DNA from: Nymphaea colorata
Lineage: Eukaryota; Streptophyta; Magnoliopsida; Nymphaeales; Nymphaeaceae
Direction of reading: 5' to 3'
Assembly: GCF_008831285.2 (NCBI RefSeq)
Contig: NC_045141.1
Coordinates: forward strand, 9,041,353 to 9,105,352
Length of the DNA stretch: 64,000 nucleotides
The notes below the pieces were generated by a model. It searched no databases, was not told where the DNA came from, and saw only the letters and a list, made by a program, of their open reading frames with translations. Shown piece after piece: positions 54,536-64,000 of this stretch. How positions within the stretch are numbered: position 1 is the first letter of the stretch; every line of letters starts with the position of its first letter. The translations under genes were made by a program, and so were the position numbers.

Positions 54536-57212
54536 GTGAGTAATAACACTTGTGAATTATGAAGATGCTTGCTTCTTTAAAACAGAAAAATTGGCTTATA
54601 TCCTTATTTATGCATGTTATTGCCACGAGGTAGTAGATTTAAGTTAATGATTAGCATTATGGTGACATCCAAGGGACTGTTGCCTACGTTCAAAGTAAAG
54701 AAAAAAAAAAAAGAGAAGTAGAAGAAGAAGAAAAGGTTCTGAATGTATAGACTAACATTTTTTGTTAGCTGTTTTTACTGTAGGTGTCCTTTGTTGTTTT
54801 TCACGGAGATTATGAATTTTATTTTGCAAAACTGTCTTCAATTGTAGTGGGAGGGGATAAGATTCGATAATGATGACGGCAATATGATTAAGCTACCATA
54901 AACATTTGTAGTATATGCTGACTAATTTGACCCTTTAGTATCCTAACGTTAGAAAATTTTAAACTTGGCCATCAATTTATTGATTTACTACTTCAACTAT
55001 GGGTCCATTTAATATAAAAAAATCCTTTAACCGGTTGACATTTGTTATACAATAAACTAAGCCCTTGATTATTTGTTTATCAGTTGAGTTATTTATGCAA
55101 TGTTACATTTTTTATGGACAAGAACTAGAGATTAAATAATTAATTTATATCATAATTAGCTATCAAATTACAAATAGTGAAATGAGAATTAGATTAGAAA
55201 TGGTTGAAATTTGAAATTTTCTTCAGTCAATGAAGAATGACTTGATTTAATCTTAACAGTTTTGCTTATAATGATAAATCTACATAGTTTTATGTTGCTT
55301 AAATTAAATTATGTTTGTTAGAATGTGGTTGATTATTTAATTTCCACATGTTTTTATAATTCCACTTTTCCAATATATGACGTTATACAAAATAAATATA
55401 TTGCAGCTTTAATTTGAGAAGTTTCAATAAAATTTATCAATATGGTTTGAAGACTTAATGAAAACTCAAGAATATATGTTTTTAAAAGCTATACTGTGAG
55501 AAGTACATTAGCATAATAGGTGATGGCTCTAAAATTTCCAAAATATTGTACTTCAAAGGAAAATTTATCTTTGTAAAATGATTATCTAAAAAAGTGTAAT
55601 GAAATATTGATAAGGATTAGTAGAAAATCCTATATATATTTAAGATTGTAAGTGCTTGACAACTATTGGACATAACCACATGATTGAGGTGAGATTGTAT
55701 ACAAATGCAGATTGACACCAGATATTCACAGCGACATTGAACATAATAACAGCCTAACACTAATGTCTCGATGAAAACTTAGGTACATCTATTTGATTAA
55801 TATGATAAGTTTCCTTGAATTTGGATAATGAAAGCTCATTTAGGTCAATACCTATTATTTGCTTTGCATTTATTAACCATAAGTCTCATTGACACTTGAA
55901 ATGAACAAGAATTTCTTAGTCTTTCTCTCATTATATGTTTGAATAATAAGCTAGATGCTTGAATTGAATAGGACTTACTTGATTTTTTAATTTATATTAG
56001 AAGACTGAGATGATATATTTCGCAAATATCCAAGAAACGAAGAGAAATTGTTATTTGACTTTTCAATTGAAGATTCCGAAAGCCCTTGAACTTTTTCACC
56101 ATAACAATTTGGCACTTGATTTTGTCAAAAAATGAATTTAAAATGGTTGAACTTGATTCCGCAAAATTTCCAAGAAAGTGGCATTCTTAAGCATGTTTTG
56201 AGACCAATCATGATGGTGTAACGAAATTGATATTGCTGAAACTTCAATATTTGATAAGGCCAGGCCAGTAAAGCAACATTGACGATAGATTGCAAAATTT
56301 TGTGAACAAATAAAGCACTCTTTTGGAACCTTGATAAATTAGATATGGTTGTTCTCAAAAGAGAATATGAAAAACGACGTTACCAATACGTTTCATATTC
56401 TTTTCTAAAATTGGTTTAGCAAGTTCAAGCCATGGATCTAGAACTTATATGGGCATTGCGACAATATGAAGTTCAAGAAAACTCCAACAATCTGAAGATA
56501 AAGTAATTTCCCTGTAAGGGTGGGGCTTGGAATTTTTCCAAAAGGGTCACTCTATAAATTTCCGATTTTTTTATCAGGGCTGAATGACAATTTTAGTAAA
56601 TTTTACATGGTATTTTTTTTCTTAAATTTTTTCAACACTGAGGGGTCGGGGGAGAGGGCTCCCGTCCTGGGTTACTTGTGAATTTGTAATCAACATGCGG
56701 TTTTAACACTCCTCAAATAGTTTTTGGAATTTCCAAATTACCTCATAACATGAACGTTGGAAACCCAAACATCATTAAGCACTTCTAAATTTCTGACAAA
56801 GGAGGGTGACTTGTATGTCATAGCATTTCACCTATGATGATGATGATGGAATGCCCCAACCACCTGATGGATGATCCATCGCAGGTAAAATGATAATCTG
56901 CTCCATTGACAAAGAGGAAGATTGGGTGGGATAAAGATCTTATATCTTATAACAAATTAATATCTAACTCCTCAGCCCTCAAAGCAGAAAGTTCGTTCTG
57001 CAGTTCAACTATTGGCTGGAACAAGCGGAACTAATCTAGCGACGGAGGGCGAGTAAAGGAGAGAGAAAGGGAGCCTCTATGTTTGATGATCACCATTAAA
57101 CTCGGCCAAGCTTGGATCATTCAACCGAAAAGAAAATTTTTCCCGTGTTCACTTCTCAGAAGGTACCCAATTGACAACTTCAAACAAAGTGAAGAAAACA
57201 TGGAACGTCCTC
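53312..57212. other. AT-rich intergenic sequence
   Basis: No gene is seen. (TA)n tracts lie near 54189-54208 and 54497-54531. The part next to 57213 must hold the 3' UTR of the PLD gene. A GC-richer patch at about 56510-56680 contains GAGGGGTCGGGGGAG and looks like a diverged repeat. Confidence 0.4.
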
Positions 57213-57658
57213 CTATGTAGTGAGAATCGGAGGAAGGATGGTTGATTTCTTTCCCTTGACACTAGCACTAGTGTCTGGAAATGTGCCGTCCTCATTCCAA
57301 TTCACTAGATTCCCATTGTCTAAGACCCTGACAGGGAACGGTAGAAGATGCCCAGGAAGCTCCACCACTTCATCTCCAGTGTATAGCTCCCACACGTGCT
57401 GCGCAATCTTGTTTACCAACCTCACACACGCTAGGCTCTCTGGTTCATTAAAAACATCCATGTTCTCCATGTACTTGCTTGCGAAATGTTCGTACCAAAG
57501 GGACATTCTGAAGCCATATATGTGACCACGAGCAGGGCCATTCGGTCCATTGATGTGATCTGGTTGGAATGAACCATGGGCGATCTCTGTATCCCTTCCT
57601 CCATCTAGTGACCGTTGGTTCAAATTTGCAGATCCAATTATGATGTACTCATCATCCA
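57213..57658 (-). CDS. PLD: PLD exon 4 (residues 667-814)
   Basis: 446 bp from acceptor TGCAG to the stop at 57213-57215. It completes the second HKD with VDDEYIIIGSANLNQRSLDG and carries FRMSLWYEH and the LPPILTT end, which in plant PLDs is needed for activity. Confidence 0.95.
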
Positions 57659-60600
57659 CTGCAAAAAGGAAAAGACATGCAACCAACTTCTGCTTAGCTA
57701 GAAGCTGCAAGGTTGTATAGGCCCTCCATGACAGAACAACAGAAATACAGGAAACAAGATATTCCGGCACATAAAATTCCTTACTACCAGAACTGCCAAA
57801 TAGATGGTTCAGACAATCAAATTCGTGTCAGGCTGTCTAATTCACAGATTGGAACTGGCATTATGAAATGACTTTGTTTTAACATGAAATGACAGGTCTG
57901 ATTTGCATAAAAAATAGCCAATTAGATTAGCTTGAACAATATTATGAACCCACGTTCACGCAAATTCGGTTCTAGTTCAAAGTTGGTCTGGTGACTTTTA
58001 TGAGTTTCGCTAAGTGACAACAACAAGAGCTTTCGTGAATCAGCTCGACTTTAAAATGATTAGACTGACAGAGTAAAGTCCCAAAGGATTAATAAAGAGG
58101 CGAAAAATAGGACTTCCTTTCCGACACAAGGGCTGTTGGAGTGGCACAAATTAAACTTGAACTGAGGCGAAAGAAAACTCAGATCAAGCACTGATGGACT
58201 CCAATTGTTTACAGAAAAAATGGAAATGATGAACTAGGTATAAATATGAAACTATGAAGTTGCATGGACTTGTATTTTCCGGATGCCCAGACACCTCAAA
58301 GGTAGTTAGCTATTGGAGTTTAGGGAACTTGATTGTTCATGATGTGAACGTGTAAAGCATAGGGTTTCTGCTCTTACCGATCATGACCTTAGCATGCACA
58401 TATATCAGGAACCTCCTTTGCTGCTGAACACGCCAGTAATGGCTTCCCACTTCTGGTGATTTAGGTGGTTCATATTCGCCTGGCTTTTTAATTTCCCTAC
58501 TTCCCAAACAGTAGAAATTCAGATAGTCAGAGACACTAGCTCTGCCTTTCATACCAACCTCTTCAATGGCCTCGTCTATGATTTTGTACATCATCTCCAT
58601 AGTCAATCGGTTCCAGTAAAGAATTGCCTGCACCGTGTCAGAATCTGGCTTCCCTTCAGGCCACATTGGTGTTACCACATAAACACAAAATCTTTCCCCA
58701 GCTCTTACCTTACTAGCAATCTTTAATGCGATCTCAATAGGAACCAAATTCAAACACTCGGAGTCTCTTGCTTCCGACCATGCAAAACAGCTGCCAAAGA
58801 AATATTGGTTTTCTATGTAAATGAACCTCTTTGCTCTCCTTATTGCTTCGATGTATCCAGTATGTATGCTTCTCTCAATTGTGACATTTTTGCCTTTGAT
58901 CAATCCAATTGCAGAGGCAGCAGCAGGATCTTCAGGGAATCCAATGACTGAGGCATCGTCAATGGATCTGAAAATTTGGACTGACCAAGATTGGGAATTC
59001 TCATTTCCAGAATGATAAGACGCAGGTGGAGGAAAGATATCAGGCAAGCCGCTTATTTCAAGGAGGGCATCTGCAAGTTCTGATGAGGACTGCTTTCGCC
59101 ATCGCTGTTCAAAATTAGCAAGGACATCCCAAGCAGCTTGGCCTTCAACACAAGAGTGAAGGTCGTGCCAGGGCTCACGCGGGCCTCCATGTTCAAGGTC
59201 TGCATAGTCGAAATTCTTCTGTTGGAAGTCATGCAAGTAGTCAGTGTCGAGCTTGCGGAATAGTGGATGATGCTCAGTATCGTACCTGCATAATCCCACC
59301 AAAATTCCTATTAAGTACAAACTGCAATCTCTAAAACTGTATTATCATATAACTGCAGATTATCAAAGACAGTTTAGTGTCATTTCACAATGTGCTTAAA
59401 ATTCAGACAATCGTTTCAGTAAGGCAAGATTTAACTAAAGGAGTCATTATTCAGAATAAGAACTCTATCTTCAGTGGAATCTTTTAGTCTGGTGGCATGG
59501 CATTGAGAAAGGTACAAAAGAAAGAAGCCTTTTGAAGCTTCATCTCATTATACAGAAATTTTTCATAATTTCAAAACTCTTTTGCTTCTCATGATGGAAG
59601 ACTTCTAAATAATGCTGCTGCCTGCAGCTTTCAGTATCGCATCAGTGAAGGTAAAACTCATTCTCTCATATCAGTACCGGATTGGAGAGTATATAAAAAT
59701 TACCAGACATTCCTCAGTTACCATTGCATGTAAAAGAAAACCAGGTGGTCCCTCTGTATTTTTATTCAACACAAGTGGAATCGATTAAAATATTAAGGTT
59801 ATTCTTTAGGCACAGGACATGCAAGCAAATTGTCAACTGATATCTGTGAAGCTTTAATAGCACCGAGGAGAAGTTACCTTCCATCACAAAGGTCGATGCC
59901 ACCAATGAAGCTTACTATTTTCCGAGTCGAGCCAAGCCTTCCTTCGGCATCAACAATCACAGTCTTCTGGTGATGAGTGAACTCAGTCCCGACTTCGACG
60001 TGCTGAACCGCACTCAGCGAAGGGTCCGGGTTCCTTGGACAGAGGAAACACTTCACCTTGGTCTTTTCAAAGTACTTCAAGGTCATGGTGTCATGCGTCT
60101 TCATGAGGCCAGCGTTGCCCAGCAAAGTTATCGAGGTCCGGTCTTGCCAGACCATGACCAACACAGTCAAACCCTGATCGGCCTTCTCCTTAAGTAGTTG
60201 GCCTATAGCCTTACCTTCGGACCCTGGTACGGGACGACTCGGGTCGCGAACAAGTGTCAAGGACACGTTGACCGACCAACCTGCTACATAAACAAAGTAC
60301 TGAGCTCGATCAATGGCCTTGTATAGATCCTCCCAGTATCTTGCCGGCTCGTACCTTTCATTGCCAAAGAGAGAGATGGGTGGTTGGTATTCATTTGAGA
60401 GATGAGAGTTTTGGTAGAGTGCAACATGACAATTTGGCCTAAGTGGGAAGAAAGTGTTTGGTACGCCGGAGAATTTTGGATCCATGATGCCGCGGCCCCA
60501 GTGTGGATCCGCCGAAACGTGGGTAAATCCGAGTCTCACATGGACGTTCGCTTCGTTGAGCTTGTGACCCTCATCAGTAAATAATTCAAACCATCCTTCG

Positions 60601-62258
60601 ATCGGTTCTCCGGCGAGGAATTGTTCGGTGACGGCGATCTTGGCCCGGCCGACAACCTTGGCGCTCACAGGCAGCTGATCCTTGATAGAGATGACAATGG
60701 TGTCTGTGGTGTGGGCTGTGTGGATCCTGAAGGACTCGTTCCATGCTGGGTTCGTGGCATGAAACTTCACCGTCCGGGTACGGGCAAGCCGATCAAGTCC
60801 AATGTCTACTGTTGCATAGAGCTTGCTGTGAGGGAGGCCTTTTAGGTGCAATGACTCCTCAACTTTCTCCAGGGCCTATTCACAGATCGAAGGACATGAT
60901 TAAGTGTTTACCAAGTAACGAAACTACAACAAAAAATGCAGTTACAGTCATGGTGTCGGAGCTATTGAGCACCGACGCAAAAAGAGCTTTGCCAAAGGCG
61001 TTGTTGAAAGATGCGTTGCTTCTTTATCTCCGACGATTTTTATCCATGGTCATTCATTCAGGCCTAGTTGAAAGGCGCTATCTGGGTTACAAAAAGAAGG
61101 CCCTCCGTCCTCTTTTCTTCGGAGTGGCAGACTTAGATTTTTTTTTTTTTAAATTACACGTTATATATATATATATATATAACAAAACAAATATTTAAAG
61201 ATGTTAATGTGAAAATGAAAAGGGTAGGTGTAGACAACTAGCTCATATGTGGCTCCACCACTGCCTTCTTAAAAGCTATGTGCTCGCACTATTGGATCCA
61301 GTACAATACCCCAATCTTTAAGGATCCACCTAACTGCTGCAATTCAGCTAATGTTGGACTACGGCATTGGTAATGTGAGGCTACACAGAATGAGCAAAAT
61401 CCATATTATCCGCTTGCGGTGGACCAGATCCAATTAGATTTGGGCAACCGATTTCTCATCTGGATCCAGAGACATCATATCCAAATTAAAAAATGTACCA
61501 GTCTAGAAGAAGAAGAAGATCATGATGATGATGAAGGAGAACCCTTCGAAGGTGAGACTAGCTAACGGGATTAGCAATCTTCGACCTAACATAAATTTAG
61601 TTTCCTAAGAACAACTTACAAGTCATGAAGTTGTAAGATGGTTAACCATGAGTTGAAGAACAAATTAACAATAACACCAAGTTTTAGTAATTTAGAACAT
61701 TCAACCCCTTTATCAACTTTGCGTCCTTAATCTAAGAAAATGCAAAGGGGAAAGGACCAAAAAAGAGAAAAAGAAAAAAGAGAACCAACAATCAGAGAAT
61801 TGGATAACAGAGAGAAAGGAGTGTTCTTCTCGGCATTAGTTTCCACCGATCAATCGACAGATGGGAAGTTTCCTGCTTTATGGACATAGATTTCCGTTTT
61901 CAGACCGAAAATCAAGAAATCAGAAACGTTCCACAGAAAAGATCAAAAGACAAAATACCCTTTACCCAGTAACAAAACTTCCGCCCGCAGGAGAGAGAGA
62001 ACGGAAAAGATAACGATAAATGGAGCTGCCATTTTCACTAATCTCTGTAGAACGCACCCAAATTTAACAAAAAGCACCCATCAGAAGCTTGATGGCAGCC
62101 TAGCCATGGTGGATGTGTGTGTGCGTGTATGAGAGAGGGGGAGAGAGAGAGAGAGAAGTGTGCACCTGGAGAGCGAGGCCGTGAATGGAGTGATGAAGGT
62201 GAGCTGCTCCAAAGATTGTCACGTTCAGGACGCCATGGAGGGGGCTTGGGAATCCCAT
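57213..62258 (-). CDS. PLD: Phospholipase D, C2/alpha type, four exons, 814 residues
   Basis: The enzyme hydrolyses phosphatidylcholine and related lipids to phosphatidic acid and the free head group, a Ca2+-dependent step in plant stress and hormone signalling at membranes. A C2 lipid-binding domain fills about residues 8-150. The two HKD motifs are complete: HQKTVIVD (333-340) and HAKVMIVD (661-668), followed by EYIIIGSANLNQRS. Other plant PLD landmarks are GGIDLCDGRYDT, GGPREPWHD, IYIENQYFFGS, VYVVTPMWPEG and the C-terminus LPPILTT. The length fits alpha-type PLD (about 810). The start (62256-62258) was chosen because a short first exon giving MGFPSPLHGVLNVTIFGA supplies the family's N-terminal HGxLxxTI word and splices in phase 0. 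All introns are GT-AG and no lesion was seen. The N-terminal segment is shorter than in PLD alpha 1, so it could belong to another alpha subclass. Confidence 0.95.
58378..59285 (-). CDS. PLD: PLD exon 3 (residues 364-667)
   Basis: 908 bp from acceptor TGCAG|G to donor ATCG|GTAAG. It starts YDTEHHPLF, includes FEQRW, IYIENQYFFGS and MWPEGKPDSD, and ends inside the second HKD motif. Confidence 0.95.
59878..60875 (-). CDS. PLD: PLD exon 2 (residues 32-364), C2 domain and first HKD
   Basis: 998 bp from acceptor AATAG|GCC to donor AAG|GTAACT, splitting the Arg codon of CDGR. It contains most of the C2 domain, the ITGW-like word VAGWSVNVSL, VWQDRTS and the first HKD motif. Confidence 0.95.
60876..62165 (-). 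other. PLD intron 1
   Basis: 1290 bp, GT-AG. It includes a T-run and (TA)n tract at 61140-61180, followed by a diverged repeat ending GTGGCTCCACCACTGCC (about 61250-61267). Confidence 0.8.
62166..62258 (-). CDS. PLD: PLD exon 1 (residues 1-31)
   Basis: 93 bp, MGFPSPLHGVLNVTIFGA to HGLALQ, donor CAG|GTGCAC. It supplies the first strand of the C2 domain. A (GT)n/(GA)n microsatellite lies in the intron just beyond the donor. Confidence 0.88.
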
Positions 62259-62852
62259 CCCTTTCTCTCTCTACGCAGACTTCTCCTTTCCTGTTTTCTT
62301 TCTTGGTCTGCCTCTATGTGGATCTTGCAATATCAAGAACATCACGTTTTAAATCTGCGCGTCGCTTCTTCTCCTGCAACAACAATGTCCAAGATCAACT
62401 TCCCTTCTTCCATTATTTTGTTTCGGTAATTATTTCAGCGGAAAGCGGTCGCTTTGTATCGCCTGCCTTTTCCTTTTCCCACCGGGGGCAGGTAGCGATT
62501 TTGTGTAGTATTTATGAAATACTACTATTTAAACACTAGAAGAAAAAAAAAAAAAAACACTAAACGAATGAATGATGCAAATTTGTACTGGGGAAGGTAA
62601 ATACAGGGATGAGAGAGGCAAGCCTGTATAAAGTACAAACGACAGGGGGAGGGTTGTATATGCACAAATTATCAAACATGACGTGGGCGTCACATGAGGG
62701 GGCCCGACCTCACCCTTACTTTCCTGCCTTAAACCCTCGAACAGATTGAAAATACAGTGCTACCATTACAAGAATCTGGACTGCAAGCATGGAGTTAGCG
62801 CTATGGGAATACTTTACAGCAGTGGCCGAGACACAAACTTTTGGCTGAATGG
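62259..62852. other. PLD 5' UTR/promoter region
   Basis: No other gene is recognised. An A-run is present at 62544-62558. Confidence 0.4.
62526..62533 (-). promoter_or_regulatory. Possible TATA box of PLD
   Basis: The minus strand reads TTTAAATAG about 270 bp upstream of the start codon, in a locally AT-rich patch. Only the word and the position support it. Confidence 0.25.
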
Positions 62853-63160
62853 TGTTAAGGGAAGTGAGTCGAAGGTAGTCTCAAGTCTTTATGGAGGTTG
62901 GCAAGATCAACTTGTTCCCCCTACAATCATGGAGAATTTGAACGAGCATAAAATTCTATTGAGGTCTATTTCTGTGTCAGAGAGAATTGTTTACAATTTT
63001 GCAGCCATCCGTATCTCTACCTATTTACAATGGCATCTTTCTTCATGTGTACTCATCATGTACATCCTTGCATAGGCAGTGTAAAAGTAAATAGATGAAC
63101 CTCCGAGATTGTTGTTGTTGCCCAGAGTTTGTGCAATTCGTGTATTTCTTTTGTCACTTT
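62853..63160 (+). repeat. Putative copia LTR (Copia-F)
   Basis: It starts TGTTAAGGG and ends near TTTGTCA, just ahead of a primer-binding site. There is no second copy in the window, so the borders rest on the TG/CA rule and the position of the primer-binding site. Confidence 0.5.
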
Positions 63161-63161
63161 A

Positions 63162-63540
63162 TGGTATCAGAGATACATTTTCTCCTTTGAATATTGCTTT
63201 TCAAAGCCCGCAAGTTTAGTCATGGCTGCCTCGTCTTTGTCTCAAGTCCTATGTCTGTCAAGCTGAACCGAGGTCATCATTTGCCTTGGAAGAGTCAACT
63301 TGAATCTGTCTCAAGACCTATTGCTGTTTGTTGATTGAAAAGAAGAGGCTCCTCATTAGCATCTCCCCAATGACAATGGTGAGAAAAGCATCAATGCTGC
63401 ATTTCTCAAGCGGGAAAGGCCGGAAGAGCTAGCTCTTAGCTGGATCAAGGTGAATGTAAGCCAAATCATGCACACCAAGATGGCTTGTGAGACATGGTGT
63501 TGGTGTTGGGAAAATGAGCACAAACAGAATGATTGAACTT
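63162..63540 (+). pseudogene. Copia-F primer-binding site and truncated gag
   Basis: TGGTATCAGAG (63162-63172) is the initiator-Met-tRNA primer site. About 50 bp later the plus strand encodes MAASSLSQ, then (in a shifted frame) VKLNRGHHLPWKSQLESV, the conserved N-terminal Gag word (VKLxxxNxxxWKxQ). SWIKVNVSQI and MACETW follow. Nothing copia-like is seen after about 63540, so the element is cut off. Confidence 0.7.
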
Positions 63541-63659
63541 CACAATTGGAGAGGATCGCTTCCAACAACCTTTAAATAAGCACTTTTATCTCATGCACAA
63601 GCAAGCAAAATACTTCTTCTACTCGAGCTCTAAAAATAAAACCTTATCATCCAAAGGAT

Positions 63660-63662
63660 CTC

Positions 63663-63726
<64 letters not shown>
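63660..63726. repeat. (TA)n microsatellite
   Basis: An uninterrupted TA run of about 67 bp. Frames through it (Ile-Tyr repeats) are artefacts. Confidence 0.97.
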
Positions 63727-63728
<2 letters not shown>

Positions 63729-64000
63729 ATGCACAGTAATGAAACAAATGACAAAACGATAATATCAAACAAAGAAAGACCAATTTTAACGTGAAAACCC
63801 TTTCAAAATGAAAGGTAAAAACCACAAGGTTGAGAGTAACTGCACAACAAATCCACTGTATAATATGAAAATGACTACAAGAGGGTAATATATCATGTCT
63901 ATACTCCAAAGACCCAATAATCACAAAAAAGAGAAAAAATAAAATAAATGAAGAGGAAGAAGTGGAAGAATATCACATGACTAAGCGTGATAAACTTCCC
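63727..64000. other. AT-rich sequence, nothing recognised
   Basis: No gene or clear repeat was seen up to the window end. Confidence 0.4.

Noticed and set aside
59970-61198. Plus-strand open frames opposite PLD exons
   Set aside because: Antisense shadows of PLD exon 2; the minus strand has a complete conserved protein.
63533-63924. Open frames ending in Ile-Tyr repeats on both strands
   Set aside because: They run through the (TA)n tract and show nothing else protein-like.
1-64000. CRISPR arrays, operons, ribosome binding sites, prophage
   Set aside because: The window is a plant nuclear sequence with introns and retrotransposons. No regularly spaced direct repeats of CRISPR type were seen.
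1-64000. tRNA or rRNA genes
   Set aside because: No clear GGTTCGAATCC-type T-loop with matching A-box was noticed by eye, though a covariance-model scan would be needed to exclude tRNAs. The GGTATCAGAGCC sites are retrotransposon primer-binding sites.

Overview
This is nuclear DNA of a flowering plant. Two genes with plant-type exon structure can be read to the codon. Between them lie Ty1/copia and Ty3/gypsy retrotransposons, hAT-type and CACTA-type DNA transposon remains, long TA/TG microsatellites and AT-rich intergenic sequence. The species cannot be told from the sequence alone.

Layout. 1-5.5 kb: intergenic DNA with one isolated exon of a GH38 alpha-mannosidase (1047-1218), a second possible exon (2127-2429), a TCGAG-rich repeat and about 1 kb of TA/TG low complexity. 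5.5-10.2 kb: a decayed copia element (Copia-D) on the minus strand. 10.2-14 kb: a mosaic of two other copia fragments, a CACTA-like piece, a possible host-gene terminal exon and a CACTA transposase fragment. 16.6-43.7 kb: one MRS2/MGT magnesium-transporter gene on the minus strand (five exons, 444 residues), whose first intron is about 25.2 kb long. 43.7-57 kb: intergenic DNA with a gutted Ty3/gypsy element and a 505-bp hAT-type MITE. 57.2-62.3 kb: a complete C2-type phospholipase D alpha gene on the minus strand (four exons, 814 residues). 62.8-63.5 kb: the LTR end and gag start of another copia element, then a long (TA)n tract.

The intron is the most structured part. It holds a complete copia element (Copia-A, plus strand, 19397-35336, target duplication GTTCT). 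Three younger insertions cut Copia-A: Copia-B (21836-27134, duplication CTCGA), Copia-C (27306-31666, duplication GGTTT) and a 776-bp hAT-type element (31834-32609). Further along the intron, one hAT-type element (36818-39083, perfect 8-bp duplication GGTTGATT) carries another inside it (37116-38319, perfect 8-bp duplication CTCATCAA). All retroelement coding regions are broken. Copia-C has also lost its whole gag region.

The four hAT-type elements share one plan: short terminal inverted repeats, 8-bp duplications, and ends packed with a short palindromic word that differs for each family. The two host genes are unrelated in function. MRS2 proteins carry Mg2+ across membranes; PLD alpha cleaves membrane phospholipids to phosphatidic acid. 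I see no new enzymatic system here. The novelty is in transposon architecture and in the very large, repeat-stuffed intron of a gene whose exons still look intact.
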